From Mucilaginibacter sp. SJ (GTDB lineage: Bacteria > Bacteroidota > Bacteroidia > Sphingobacteriales > Sphingobacteriaceae): a stretch of 64,000 nucleotides of DNA. Below, in pieces: positions 1 through 8,615 of this stretch (positions are counted from its first letter, which is position 1; every line of letters starts with the position of its first letter). The stretch covers positions 2,852,001 to 2,916,000 of the forward strand of contig NZ_CP118631.1 in the NCBI RefSeq assembly GCF_028993635.1, given 5' to 3'. Under the pieces are notes generated by a model that saw only the letters and a program-made list of their open reading frames with translations, made no database searches and was not told the DNA's origin. Made by a program: the position numbers and the translations under genes.

Positions 1-625
1 TTAGCGTTAAAATAGCTTTGGCATGCCCCATTGAAAGCTCGCCATCACGAATAGAGGCCTGGATAACCGGCGGCAACCTTAACAGGCGCAGATAATTGGT
101 AACTGTTGAGCGGTTTTTGCTCACCCTGTCGCCCAGTTCTTCCTGCTTCAGGTTACATTCCTCAATCATGCGCTGAAAACTCAGGGCAACCTCAATGGCA
201 TTCAGGTTTTCGCGCTGAATGTTTTCGATAAGTGCCATCTCCAGCATTTGCTGATCATTGGCAGTGCGCACATAAGCCGGGATCTGGGTTAAACCGGCCA
301 GCTTTGACGCGCGAAAACGACGCTCTCCTGATATCAGCTGATATTTATGCGCCCCAATTTTTCTGAGCGTTATCGGCTGAATTAAACCCTGCAGTTTGAT
401 CGACTCTGAAAGCTCGGCCAGTGCCTGCTCATCAAAATCGGTACGGGGCTGAAAAGGGTTTACTTCAATTTCGGCCAGTTTTATTTCATTAACCGAACCA
501 AGGTCATTTACTTCGGCAGGGCTTGCTGTTTCTCTACTTCTGTTTTGGTATGGCTGTACATTAGGCGTGTCGTTCAATAGCGCACTCAGTCCCTTTCCCA
601 GGGCATTTCTCTTTTCACCACTCAT
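1..625 (-). CDS. parB: Chromosome-partitioning protein ParB (3' end outside window)
   Basis: I translated this by eye from the ATG whose complement lies at 623-625; the frame stays open for 208 codons to the left edge, so the C-terminus is missing. ParB binds centromere-like parS sites, spreads on DNA as a CTP-dependent clamp and works with ParA in chromosome segregation. Visible are the family N-terminus with KGLSALL, the ParB/Srx nucleotide-binding box GERRFRASK near residue 100, ENIQRENLN shortly after, and a helix-turn-helix (EELGDRVSKNRSTVTNYL) near residues 158-171. The start lies 3 bases after the parA stop, so the two genes form one transcript. No parS-like palindrome was recognised nearby. 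Confidence 0.95.
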   Translation of the reverse strand, partial: MSGEKRNALGKGLSALLNDTPNVQPYQNRSRETASPAEVNDLGSVNEIKLAEIEVNPFQPRTDFDEQALAELSESIKLQGLIQPITLRKIGAHKYQLISGERRFRASKLAGLTQIPAYVRTANDQQMLEMALIENIQRENLNAIEVALSFQRMIEECNLKQEELGDRVSKNRSTVTNYLRLLRLPPVIQASIRDGELSMGHAKAILTL

Positions 626-628
626 TTA

Positions 629-1432
629 CTATACTGTTGCTGTAGCTGTTGCTTGTTCACCCTTTACCAATCCGTTTTTTTCCAAAATTTCGCGGGCAAG
701 GTTTAAATAATTTATTGCACCCTTACAGGTAGCGTCATGCATAATTACCGACACGCCAAAGCTTGGCGCCTCGCTTAAACGGGTATTGCGCTGTATAATG
801 GTGTCAAAAACCATATCCTCAAAATGAGTTTTAACCTCGTCAACCACCTGGTTGCTCAGGCGTAAACGCACATCGTACATGGTTAACAGGATCCCCTCAA
901 TCTCCAGTTGGGGGTTAAGTCGCGATTGAACAATTTTAATGGTATTCAACAATTTACCTAAGCCTTCCAATGCGAAATATTCACACTGTACCGGCACTAT
1001 TACCGAATCGGCCGCGGTTAAGGCATTAATGGTGATCAAACCCAATGAAGGTGAGCAATCAATAATAATAAAATCATATTCGTCGCGCACCTTGTCAAAT
1101 ACCTGTTTCATTTTATACTCACGGCCGCTTAAATTGATCATTTCAATTTCGGCACCTACCAGGTCAATGTGTGCAGGTAATAAATCAAGATTGGGAGTTT
1201 CAGTTTTCTGAATGGCCTCATGAGGGTCAACCTCATTGATGATACATTCATAGATACTGTTTTTTATATTGCGGGGATCGAAACCAATGCCCGAAGTTGA
1301 ATTAGCCTGCGGGTCGGCGTCAACCAACAAGGTTTTATAATCTAATACAGCTAAACTTGCAGCCAGATTTATAGATGATGTAGTTTTCCCTACGCCGCCT
1401 TTCTGGTTGGCTAAAGCAATAATTTTACTCAT
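629..1432 (-). CDS. parA: Chromosome-partitioning ATPase ParA/Soj
   Basis: This 267-residue cytoplasmic ATPase drives chromosome segregation together with the ParB encoded just downstream. The deviant Walker A motif KGGVGKTT is at residues 11-18, the A' motif VDADPQ around 37-42, and a Walker B-like IIIDCSP around 121-127. The length is normal for chromosomal Soj/ParA proteins. The C-terminus ends in an ATATATV run encoded by a simple GCT/ACA repeat, probably without function. The gene leads a parA-parB transcription unit with only 3 bases between the two reading frames. The family is also used by plasmids, but the surrounding housekeeping genes favour the chromosomal copy. Confidence 0.96.
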   Translation of the reverse strand: MSKIIALANQKGGVGKTTSSINLAASLAVLDYKTLLVDADPQANSTSGIGFDPRNIKNSIYECIINEVDPHEAIQKTETPNLDLLPAHIDLVGAEIEMINLSGREYKMKQVFDKVRDEYDFIIIDCSPSLGLITINALTAADSVIVPVQCEYFALEGLGKLLNTIKIVQSRLNPQLEIEGILLTMYDVRLRLSNQVVDEVKTHFEDMVFDTIIQRNTRLSEAPSFGVSVIMHDATCKGAINYLNLAREILEKNGLVKGEQATATATV

Positions 1433-1731
1433 TCTATAGTTTAAAAAAATTTATAGTTCTGTGATTTATAACAACGTTAAATAGAAACAGAAATTTCTAC
1501 TTTCGTAAAGTTTTTATCCGGTGATAAAGATACGGAATTAAATAATGCAGAATTCCACAGCTTTTGCCTATTTACAAACAATATTGATCAAATTAGTGAA
1601 CTATCAGTGCGACAATTAATAAATATTATTACTTAATCATATTTATTACTAAAGCATTCATTAACAAAACATTACAAATTACTCAACAACGATATTACTA
1701 ATCAGATCAGTCAGCAATTTACCAATAATAA
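1433..1731. other. Intergenic region between divergent parA and the FMN reductase
   Basis: This AT-rich gap lies between divergent genes and must carry both promoters. On the parA side a TATCTTTA (complement of 1524-1531) is one base off the Bacteroidota -7 consensus TAnnTTTG, but no TTTG sits at the expected upstream distance. I see no RNA gene, no parS-like palindrome and no convincing reading frame. Confidence 0.4.
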
Positions 1732-2253
1732 ATGATAACCATAATATCGTCAACCAACAGACCGGGAAGCTCAACGCTCAAACTTGCTAAGGTTTATCAG
1801 CAAAAACTGCAGGAAAAGGGTGTTGAAGCGGGCATCTTATCACTTGCTCAGCTGCCCCCAAACGTTATTGAAACCGACCTCTACAACAAACGCAGCGCAG
1901 CATTTGAGCCTATCCAGCAAATAGTTACCAATACAGATAAATTCATATTCCTTATCCCAGAATATAACGGCAGCTTTCCGGGTGTGCTTAAGGTTTTCAT
2001 TGATGCCTGTAGTTTCCCCGAAAGTTTTTATGATAAAAAAGCGGCATTGGTAGGCTTATCATCGGGCAAATATGGTAATATCCGCGGGGTTGACCATTTT
2101 ACCGGCGTTTGCCATTACCTGCACCTCAACATTATGGCGCTTAAATTACACATAGCGGCCATACACAAAGAGTTTGATGAAGAAGGGAACCTATTTAAAC
2201 CCGATACCATCAAGTTTGTAAATGAGCAGATAGAAAAGATCATTAAGTTTTAA
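1732..2253 (+). CDS. NAD(P)H-dependent FMN reductase family protein
   Basis: This 173-residue flavodoxin-fold protein belongs to the NADPH-dependent FMN reductase family (chromate or azo reductase-like enzymes), which reduce flavin or quinone-type acceptors in the cytoplasm. The N-terminal strand and loop SSTNRPGSSTLKLAK (residues 6-20) is the phosphate-binding loop for FMN, and PEYNGSFPGVLKVFID (about 77-92) is the family signature that contacts the isoalloxazine ring. The length is typical. It stands alone, divergent from parA, with a repeat-rich gap downstream. The physiological substrate cannot be told from sequence. Confidence 0.88.
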   Translation: MITIISSTNRPGSSTLKLAKVYQQKLQEKGVEAGILSLAQLPPNVIETDLYNKRSAAFEPIQQIVTNTDKFIFLIPEYNGSFPGVLKVFIDACSFPESFYDKKAALVGLSSGKYGNIRGVDHFTGVCHYLHLNIMALKLHIAAIHKEFDEEGNLFKPDTIKFVNEQIEKIIKF

Positions 2254-2364
2254 CCTGTTTGATTTCTCCGATTGGATTGATTTCACCGATTATTTTGATA
2301 AAAGAAAGATTTAAACGTTGGACAGAACTAAACACCGACTATCTCCAGATCCGTTTTATAACAT

Positions 2365-2517
2365 GAGCGTTGCCTGCGGCCCGTGCTATCCGCTCATACG
2401 CCTGCAGGCATTACGCGCGTGGCCGGTATCCGCTACTATCACTAACGCGGCCCACGCGCACCATCACTAAGATATATTTCATACGCCATAACAACTTTTT
2501 CCGGGATTCCCCTGATG
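2365..2517. repeat. Dispersed repeat family A, copy 1
   Basis: The block opens with GCGTTGCCTGCGGCCCG, passes through a variable GC-rich centre to CACTAACGC, and ends with a tail resembling CACCATCACTAAGATATATT and CCTGATG. The same modules in the same order occur at 17415-17581, and shorter versions at 22872-22952 and 34927-35025. GGCGTT at the start and AACGC at the end are inverted, so it may fold. It fills most of the 358-base gap between the FMN reductase and the T9SS protein; I see no gene in that gap. Confidence 0.75.
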
Positions 2518-2611
2518 TATAAAGTCTATGAATTAGTTTCAGTAATAACTTATAACTATAATTAATTTATTTACCTTAAGCTTTGTTCATTCTGCTTTTA
2601 ACTTTATATAA

Positions 2612-4603
2612 TCAGCGTACAATAAGCACCCAACCCGATAATAATGGTGCGTTGTTTTTAAGGTCAATCACATAGTAATAAGTGCCCGGGGGCAAAATAT
2701 GACCTTTATAGGCTCCATTCCACGGTTTATCGTAACCTGTTGAGGTATATACTTTTTGCCCGCTACGGCTAAAAACATTCATGGTGCTTTTGGGGTAGGT
2801 TGATAAAGCTTCGATATCCCAGTAATCATTTAAACCATCTCCATTGGGCGAAAACGTTGATGGGATAACGATTTTTTTATAAACCCGCACAAAAACTGAG
2901 GCATTAACATATCCGCAACCAATACCCGATGAGGCTTTCAGGGTATAAGTAACATCATCGGTAGGGCTGGCAACAGGATTCAGTTTGGTAGGATCGTCGA
3001 GTCCCCCGGCCGGGCTCCATAAATAGGTCTCGGCATTGCTTGCCTGGGCGTCCAGTACTACAGACTGCCCTTCAAAGATTTTTTTCTGCGGACTTATACT
3101 TGCTTCGGGTGCAGGCATAACTGTTACAGTCACTGTTTGGGTTGCAGTACAATCCCCATTGCTTGTTACTGTTACTGTATAAGTGGTTGTTTCAGCAGGC
3201 TTGGCTATAGGGCTTGCCGCAGTTGGATCGGATAAGCCTGTAACCGGCGACCAGCTATAGCTTTTGGCATTGGGCGTAGTTTCATTGAGAATGATTAGGT
3301 CGCCCTTACAAATTGGAGCTGGGGTGAGAACAGGTATAACGGGTTTTAAGTTAACAGTTACTGTAACTTTATCTGATAAAGTAGGACAATCACCAGCCGA
3401 GAACACAGTAACCTGATAATCGCCATTAGCAGCAACAGTGGCATTGTCAATTACCAGAGGATTTTGAGCTTTATTATTAGCGGTAACGCCCGGCCCGGTC
3501 CATTCATACCTGATTGCTCCCGGCGCATTTGCAGTAAGTGTAAGCACATCCCCTTCGCATACAGCCGATGCAGTAATAGAAGGTTTGGCCAGGTAAGCAT
3601 TAACCGTTATGGTGCGCACGTCTGAGTAAACGCGGCAAGTTGGCGAATTGATATTATCTCCTTCAGCAGCAGCCATCCTGTATTGGTAGGTACCTACCGG
3701 TTTATCCGCAGCAAATTGAAAAGCATAGCTAAGATCAGTAGCACCCGGAATGTTAGTCCAGCTACCGCCACCATCAGTACTGCTTTGCCATTGTACTTTA
3801 GGGTTGTTATAGCCGTTATTCAGATCGGCTATAAGTTTATAGTTTTGCACCTGCCCCTTGCAGATATTTTGCGGTTCGGTGTTGTCAACATTTGTAAATC
3901 CAACTTTAATGTTAGGTCCGCAAGCCCTGAATTCTATATCGTCAAGCAGCAAATCGTTTCCATTACCCCCCGGCCCATTATTCTTGATTTCCAATACAAT
4001 TTGCGTAACACCGGCACCAGTTGAAAACGGCACACTATACTTGTTCCATTCAGGATTCGCGGTAGGCTGTATGGTATTTGTATCATACTGGGCTAACACC
4101 GTTCCATCCGGCTTTTTTATGGTAAACAGTAAATCGGGCTGAACAACACTTGCATCGCTTGATGAGAGTTTCATCAGGTTAAGCACATATGCGGAGAATT
4201 CGTAAGTTGTGTTTTCGCACAGATTAAGATCTTTTGTTTCAGTAAAAAAAACGCTCGGCGCATATGATGCATTCACGAGCATCATGTAGCCGCCCGCATT
4301 GCCTGTATGATCATGAAGTACATTATGCCATGTATTATAACATGAGGTATTGCTGCTTACAATCGAGTACTGACCATCTTTCGGACAACCAGAAACATAG
4401 GTCATAGTTGTAATATCTGCCGATAAAGAAGGGCCTGTACTACTCATCCCCGATCCGAAATCAAGTTTTACTACCGGATCGCCATAACTGCCATTACAAA
4501 CAGCCGTTTTCACTTTAACTTTTGGAAAAGTAAAAGCAAATAAGATCAACAGAAATAATTTAATGAAATTAAAAGGCATTAACCGGTTGAAGGATATAAA
4601 CAT
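2612..4603 (-). CDS. Secreted surface protein with type B T9SS C-terminal domain
   Basis: This 663-residue protein is predicted to be exported by Sec and then secreted by the type IX system. Residues 1-35 are a hydrophobic signal (a second start at Met9 would give a tighter signal peptide). A region of roughly residues 40-230 resembles a carbohydrate-binding-type beta sandwich (FSAYVLNL, LLLDDIEFRACGP). It is followed by several Ig/PKD-like repeats with the recurring phrases YSWSPVTGL, TYTVTVTSNGDC and YLWSPAGGL. The last 90 residues contain FSPNGDGLNDYWDIE and PPGTYYYVIDL, the gliding-motility-associated CHU_C (type B) sorting domain. No other T9SS gene is adjacent. The ligand is unknown; an adhesin or surface-structural role is inferred. 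Confidence 0.85.
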   Translation of the reverse strand: MFISFNRLMPFNFIKLFLLILFAFTFPKVKVKTAVCNGSYGDPVVKLDFGSGMSSTGPSLSADITTMTYVSGCPKDGQYSIVSSNTSCYNTWHNVLHDHTGNAGGYMMLVNASYAPSVFFTETKDLNLCENTTYEFSAYVLNLMKLSSSDASVVQPDLLFTIKKPDGTVLAQYDTNTIQPTANPEWNKYSVPFSTGAGVTQIVLEIKNNGPGGNGNDLLLDDIEFRACGPNIKVGFTNVDNTEPQNICKGQVQNYKLIADLNNGYNNPKVQWQSSTDGGGSWTNIPGATDLSYAFQFAADKPVGTYQYRMAAAEGDNINSPTCRVYSDVRTITVNAYLAKPSITASAVCEGDVLTLTANAPGAIRYEWTGPGVTANNKAQNPLVIDNATVAANGDYQVTVFSAGDCPTLSDKVTVTVNLKPVIPVLTPAPICKGDLIILNETTPNAKSYSWSPVTGLSDPTAASPIAKPAETTTYTVTVTSNGDCTATQTVTVTVMPAPEASISPQKKIFEGQSVVLDAQASNAETYLWSPAGGLDDPTKLNPVASPTDDVTYTLKASSGIGCGYVNASVFVRVYKKIVIPSTFSPNGDGLNDYWDIEALSTYPKSTMNVFSRSGQKVYTSTGYDKPWNGAYKGHILPPGTYYYVIDLKNNAPLLSGWVLIVR

Positions 4604-4770
4604 CGAACCATCAAAAATATATTTTTTTGGTTACCCAGGCGTATAAAGTCAATCAAATCATGAATATATTACTTACTGCAAAACATCCACTTATCCTAAA
4701 CAATCTCAGCTTTTAAAAAGTTATTTGGCGGGTAAAGCATTAGCAGCATCTGTGATGGCTTTAAATGGCT

Positions 4771-4801
4771 GATTTACGAAGTTTTAGAAACTTCGTAAAT
4801 C
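4771..4801 (-). terminator. Perfect hairpin at the end of higA
   Basis: Arms GATTTACGAAGTTT (4771-4784) and AAACTTCGTAAATC (4788-4801) are exactly complementary (14 bp) around a 3-base loop. The structure touches the stop codon of higA. No U-run follows on the minus strand, so it may be an RNA-stabilising hairpin or mobile palindrome rather than a classical terminator. Confidence 0.6.
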
Positions 4802-5179
4802 TTACTCTGCTAAGTGGTATTCTTTAATTAATGCAGAGGGAGGAATCCGAAGTAATGCGCTGAATTTCCGGATCATCGTAAGGGAAAGCGCCTGCTTATA
4901 ATTTAAAACTTTACTTACTGTTCCTTTGTCGCCATATTGTTTAGCAAGATCGGCGGATTTATAGCCAAAATCCTCCATCCTGATTTTGATCAGTTCTATC
5001 GGATCAACATCAGGTAAGGTGCTATTTGCATTTTCATATTCCGAAATAAGGTGTGCCAGCAGAAGTTTTTCCTTATGCTCTTCTGTTCCTTTTGATGCTT
5101 TCCTTATTTCTTCAAACCGAGCAAGAGCTTTTGTGCATTCTTGCTCGGTTTCAATTAAAAACCAATGTGACTGTGCCAT
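4802..5179 (-). CDS. higA: HigA-like antitoxin (helix-turn-helix)
   Basis: This 125-residue cytoplasmic protein is the likely antitoxin of a type II toxin-antitoxin pair. Its C-terminal half is an Xre-type helix-turn-helix (KSADLAKQYGDKGTVSKVLNYKQALSLTMIRKFSALL, quoted in pieces: recognition region near TVSKVLNYKQ). The N-terminal half is an acidic, helical region (residues 1-65) as in HigA proteins that wrap the toxin. It lies 27 bases downstream of a HigB-like toxin gene on the same strand; toxin-first order is characteristic of higBA loci and differs from most other type II pairs. The pair is expected to repress its own promoter. Confidence 0.85.
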   Translation of the reverse strand: MAQSHWFLIETEQECTKALARFEEIRKASKGTEEHKEKLLLAHLISEYENANSTLPDVDPIELIKIRMEDFGYKSADLAKQYGDKGTVSKVLNYKQALSLTMIRKFSALLRIPPSALIKEYHLAE

Positions 5180-5206
5180 ATTTTTATCATTTTGACTTCA
5201 ATAATC

Positions 5207-5509
5207 CTATGTTATTAAGATTGTCTCAGCGTCAATATTAGTATATTCAGCGTGGGTTCCGATGAATCTAATCAGAACAATTCCATCGTCATAATCCACC
5301 TCAACAATCAGGCGGTATTTATTTCCCATAAGCTCAAATCTGGCTCTGTCATTTTTGATGATTTTAGCTTTAGGGAAACTGTATCGTACATCTGAACTTT
5401 TACTCCAAGTAACATCTTGTGTAATTTTAATCCAGGCATTTAAATGCTTACCTGAATCTGAATGTTTTCGAGCAAACTCGTATAGTCTGCTTTTGTAAAT
5501 AATTTTCAT
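5207..5509 (-). CDS. higB: HigB-like toxin (RelE superfamily mRNA interferase)
   Basis: This 100-residue basic protein matches the HigB toxin family, which cleaves mRNA on the ribosome. It has the N-terminal helix with YEFARKHSDSGKHLNAWIK, then KAKIIKNDRARFELMGNKYRLIVEVDY (the central RelE-like sheet, cited here only as the region of residues 47-75), and near the C-terminus FIGTHAEYTNIDA, which is the family's hallmark. It is the first gene of a two-gene operon with the HTH antitoxin 27 bases downstream. All parts look intact, so the pair is probably functional. Confidence 0.88.
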   Translation of the reverse strand: MKIIYKSRLYEFARKHSDSGKHLNAWIKITQDVTWSKSSDVRYSFPKAKIIKNDRARFELMGNKYRLIVEVDYDDGIVLIRFIGTHAEYTNIDAETILIT

Positions 5510-5690
5510 TCGTTGAAATTTTTACAGTCGGTTTTAAAAGACTTCCCATCTACAAATTTTTTAGAAGTAAAACATATTGTTAATTATCCTGCGTAAGCAG
5601 CCATAGCCTTGATGACGATCTCACTAAACAAATGTAATAAACAGTTGGCAAAATACCAACTCTATTAATGTGGAAATAATTTACTCGAGG

Positions 5691-5813
5691 CTACCGCGGG
5701 TTTAGCGATAGCGTAACCCGTGGTTGGCATAGGGAAAGCTTTCAGCTTAACTGGCTCCACGATTCAGCTGAAAGCTGAAACCATAGTTACCACGGGTTGA
5801 AAACCCGCGGCAG
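5691..5813. repeat. Nested palindromic repeat (three concentric stems)
   Basis: Three pairs of inverted arms lie one inside the other. The outer pair is CTACCGCGGGTTT (5691-5703) with AAACCCGCGGCAG (5801-5813). The middle pair is AACCCGTGGT (5715-5724) with ACCACGGGTT (5789-5798). The inner pair is AGCTTTCAGCT (5737-5747) with AGCTGAAAGCT (5766-5776). Single-stranded DNA or RNA would form one long cruciform arm. It occupies the gap between higB and the secreted hypothetical protein, where there is no gene. Confidence 0.8.
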
Positions 5814-5836
5814 TGGGAAATAATAAATAATGTTAC

Positions 5837-6763
5837 CTACTCTTTCTTATAATCCTTATGTACAATCAGGAAACTCGCACGTTCTTCCTTATGAAAAGGA
5901 ATATTCCAATTACCCTGGTAGGTGATTTTTGCAGGTAGCGGTTCGCCCTGGAAATTATTAAGCTCGATGTTCATCTGCACATTAAAATCAAGAAACATAT
6001 TACTGAACTTCATATCAATATACCGGCCCAGGATCTGGAAAGTACGCTCATCAAAAATGGTGGTCATTTCCTTGATCATGGTATCACTGTCGGATGTGCT
6101 CGGCTTGCACCTCACCTTAAAGCGGTAAACAGGAATGGTGTCGAGGTATTTACCACGCGCGAATTCGTAATAATAATACTGGCGCATATCATTAGAGAAA
6201 ATTTCCGTTTTGCTGCTAATGAAAGGGATTCCGCTTACCTTACGGCCCGGCGTAAAGATCAGCGTTTTGAGTTTGCTTTTATACGATTCATTTTTACCTC
6301 CCGATCCAGGCAGGGCATCACCCTTGGTAAAATCGGAATTATACGCGTTCATGAAAATAAAATCGAACATCTCAACCGTGTACAACTGATATTTGCCATT
6401 CTTTTTGTATACATCGCCGCTATCCTTTTTGGCAACATATTCAATTTTATGTTTACCGGCAGCGTTGCTATGGAGTATTTTGCGGTAGATGCGTCCGTTT
6501 ACCTTGTTCTTATTATCGTAAGTAAAAATGCGGTTTTCGGCAGTAAAGCCGAACTGTTTCATATTTTGGAAAGCTTTGTAAAAGCCCGTATCAGCCAATA
6601 CGGCATCAATAAAATCCTGCGCGTTGAGTTTATGCGAGCGGATATCAACCAGCGAATCAATTACGATAGTACGAATTGTATCCGGGTTAAAGCGATTGAT
6701 CTGCTGCGCTTTTGTTAGCAGACTGGCAGAAATAAGGATAAGGATCAGGAATATTTTTTTCAT
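5837..6763 (-). CDS. Secreted hypothetical protein
   Basis: I do not recognise a named family with certainty. The 308-residue product starts with a clean signal peptide (MKKIFLILILISASLLTKA, cleavage after about residue 19), so it is predicted to be periplasmic or outer-membrane associated. The rest is rich in alternating hydrophobic and polar strands, with many aromatic residues (YYYYEFARGKYLDTIPVYRFKVRC) and a late phrase ITYQGNWNIPF, consistent with a beta-rich fold. There are no catalytic signatures and only one cysteine. It sits downstream of the M20 amidohydrolase gene on the same strand, separated by a strong hairpin, so co-transcription is uncertain. Confidence 0.7.
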   Translation of the reverse strand: MKKIFLILILISASLLTKAQQINRFNPDTIRTIVIDSLVDIRSHKLNAQDFIDAVLADTGFYKAFQNMKQFGFTAENRIFTYDNKNKVNGRIYRKILHSNAAGKHKIEYVAKKDSGDVYKKNGKYQLYTVEMFDFIFMNAYNSDFTKGDALPGSGGKNESYKSKLKTLIFTPGRKVSGIPFISSKTEIFSNDMRQYYYYEFARGKYLDTIPVYRFKVRCKPSTSDSDTMIKEMTTIFDERTFQILGRYIDMKFSNMFLDFNVQMNIELNNFQGEPLPAKITYQGNWNIPFHKEERASFLIVHKDYKKE

Positions 6764-6780
6764 AGTAAAATTAGGTTAAA

Positions 6781-6827
6781 GGCAAAAGGTTAAAGGCAGC
6801 TACACCTTTCGCCTTTAACCTTTCGCC
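6781..6827 (-). terminator. Hairpin downstream of the M20 amidohydrolase
   Basis: GGCAAAAGGTTAAAGGC (6781-6797) pairs with GCCTTTAACCTTTCGCC (6811-6827) with one mismatch in 17 bp and a 13-base loop. It begins six bases past the stop codon of the amidohydrolase gene. No long U-run follows, and the AAAGGTTAAAGGC unit resembles simple intergenic repeats, so the terminator role is only probable. Confidence 0.5.
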
Positions 6828-6832
6828 TCAAA

Positions 6833-8023
6833 TTAGTTACCTAACTGTTTAACCGCCAAATAGGCCATCAAACCGGTACTTATTTTAAATGCATCTTCTT
6901 CCACGTCAAAAGTAGGCGTGTGCACAGATGAAGTTATTCCCCGGGCTTCGTTACGGGTGCCGAGGCGATAAAAACAGCTGCTGGCAGCCTGCGAGTAATA
7001 AGCAAAATCTTCGGCAGCCATCCAGATGTCCAGGTCGAGCACGTTTTCTTTCCCCAGGTAAGCTTCGGCATGGCCGCGGGTGGCATGGGTTAATTTTTCT
7101 TCGTTAATCAGGAACGGATAACCACGCATGATATTAAAATCGCAGCTTCCGCCCATGCTTTCGGCAATGCCTTCGGCCATTTTTTTCATGCGTTTGTGGG
7201 CTTCCTCACGCCATTTTTCATCCATGGTACGGAAAGTACCTTCCAAATAAACCTCATTAGGGATTACATTGGTTGCACCATTGGCTATCACCTTACCAAA
7301 TGATAATACCGACGGGCTTTTAGGGTCGGCAAAACGGCTCACCACCTGCTGTAACGCGGTTAATATATGTGCGGTGATGATAACCGGATCGATATTTTGC
7401 TGCGGCTGGGCGCCGTGACCGCCTTTACCTTTAACAGTAACATAAAGTTCATCAGTTGAGGCCATATATTTACCTGCACGAAAACCTACTTTTCCGGCAT
7501 CAATTAAAGGCATTACATGCTGACCTAAAACGGCAGCCGGTTTTGGATTTTCCAAAACGCCCTCTTTAATCATGAGGCTTGCACCGCCGGGAAGTTTTTC
7601 TTCGGCAGGCTGAAAGATCAGCTTAACGGTGCCAGCAAACTGGCTTTTCAATTCGGTTAATATTTTAGCCGTGCCTAATAATGATGAGGTATGCGCATCG
7701 TGTCCGCAGGCATGCATCACGCCCGGGTTTTGCGATTTATACGGAACATCATTGGCTTCCAATATCGGAAGCGCATCCATATCGGCACGCAATGCAACCA
7801 CATTGCCGGCATCCGACGGTTTTTCGCCTTTAATGAGGGCTACCAAACCTGTATCGGCCATCTTATGGTATTCCAGGCCAAGCTCTTCAAGCTTGTTGGC
7901 TACAAAAACCGAGGTTTGCAATTCATGAAATGAAAGCTCGGGGTTGGCATGCAGGTGACGGCGGTTAGCCACTACCTCATTGAATATTTTTGCGGATAAT
8001 TCCTGTATTTGCTCTTTAATCAT
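6833..8023 (-). CDS. M20 family amidohydrolase (N-acyl amino acid hydrolase-like)
   Basis: This 396-residue cytoplasmic metallohydrolase removes acyl groups from N-acyl amino acids or related amides. Family residues are in place: RADMDALPI (79-87), HACGHDAH (104-111), the catalytic and metal-binding pair in QPAEEK (Glu141-Glu142), LGQHVMP (His169) and a C-terminal HTP (near residue 365). A dimerisation insert lies between. Spacing and length are those of the amidohydrolase/IAA-Leu hydrolase branch. The first 8 bases overlap the end of the SPOR gene upstream, pointing to a common mRNA and translational coupling. The natural substrate is not visible from sequence. Confidence 0.92.
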   Translation of the reverse strand: MIKEQIQELSAKIFNEVVANRRHLHANPELSFHELQTSVFVANKLEELGLEYHKMADTGLVALIKGEKPSDAGNVVALRADMDALPILEANDVPYKSQNPGVMHACGHDAHTSSLLGTAKILTELKSQFAGTVKLIFQPAEEKLPGGASLMIKEGVLENPKPAAVLGQHVMPLIDAGKVGFRAGKYMASTDELYVTVKGKGGHGAQPQQNIDPVIITAHILTALQQVVSRFADPKSPSVLSFGKVIANGATNVIPNEVYLEGTFRTMDEKWREEAHKRMKKMAEGIAESMGGSCDFNIMRGYPFLINEEKLTHATRGHAEAYLGKENVLDLDIWMAAEDFAYYSQAASSCFYRLGTRNEARGITSSVHTPTFDVEEDAFKISTGLMAYLAVKQLGN

Positions 8024-8480
8024 TATTAGGATCCGTTTTAGGAAGATTTATTTTTTCGGAAATGATGAATATGCTCGAAAACGACGAGCGCAGCTCCTGT
8101 ACCAGTTTTTCGGCTTCAAGCCGGGTACGGAAATCGCCTGCCTTTACCTTAAAGTTGGGCTCGCGGTAACTGATGTACGTACGCAGTTCGGGGTATTGCT
8201 GCTGCAACCGGTTTTGCGCATTATAGGCATCCTTTCGGTTTGAGCCGCTGAAGAACTGTACGCGGTAGCCATAGGATGAATAACCGGCAGCATCGGTACC
8301 TGCTGTACTGTTCAGCGTAAATCTTTTAGCTATCAGGCTGTCAACCAGTGGGTCTTTGATTACTTCAACCTTGCCGCGTGTTTGGGCAAAGACCTGGCCT
8401 GATGTCAATAGTAATAATACAAAAAAGCAGTATCTGATAATGGCTGGTTTAGCTTGATGATCAAATACTGCTTTTTTCAT
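8016..8480 (-). CDS. SPOR-domain periplasmic protein
   Basis: This 154-residue protein has a basic start followed by a hydrophobic stretch ending VFAQ (about residue 33), consistent with a signal peptide or membrane anchor. Its C-terminal 75 residues (YSSYGYRVQFFSGSNRKDAYN to FSSIFIISEKINLP) form a SPOR domain. SPOR domains bind denuded peptidoglycan at division sites. The gene's stop codon overlaps the start of the M20 amidohydrolase gene by 8 bases on the same strand. Whether the two products act together is not known; the overlap suggests coupled expression only. Confidence 0.85.
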   Translation of the reverse strand: MKKAVFDHQAKPAIIRYCFFVLLLLTSGQVFAQTRGKVEVIKDPLVDSLIAKRFTLNSTAGTDAAGYSSYGYRVQFFSGSNRKDAYNAQNRLQQQYPELRTYISYREPNFKVKAGDFRTRLEAEKLVQELRSSFSSIFIISEKINLPKTDPNND

Positions 8481-8531
8481 ATGATAAATTATTATTTGGC
8501 ATTAATAGTGGATGAAACTTGCATAGAGGCC

Positions 8532-8603
8532 TGTCACCCTGAACCTGTCGAAGGGTCGCGAGTAAAGGCACTCCCACCATGCTTCGACAGGCTCAGCATG
8601 ACA
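8532..8603. repeat. Inverted-repeat element, CCTGTCGAAG type
   Basis: The left part TCACCCTGAACCTGTCGAAG and the right part CTTCGACAGGCTCAGCATGA are inverted copies with a few mismatches, leaving a loop of about 30 bases. Repeats of this type are widespread in Bacteroidota intergenic regions; I recall them from general experience, without a search. It lies downstream of secA and upstream of the SPOR gene. Confidence 0.7.
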
Positions 8604-8615
8604 CCCTTTTTTAAC

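Noticed and set aside
1433..1731. parS site near parAB
   Set aside because: No 14-16-base palindrome of the parS type could be found by eye in the gap; a motif search would be needed to exclude a degenerate one.
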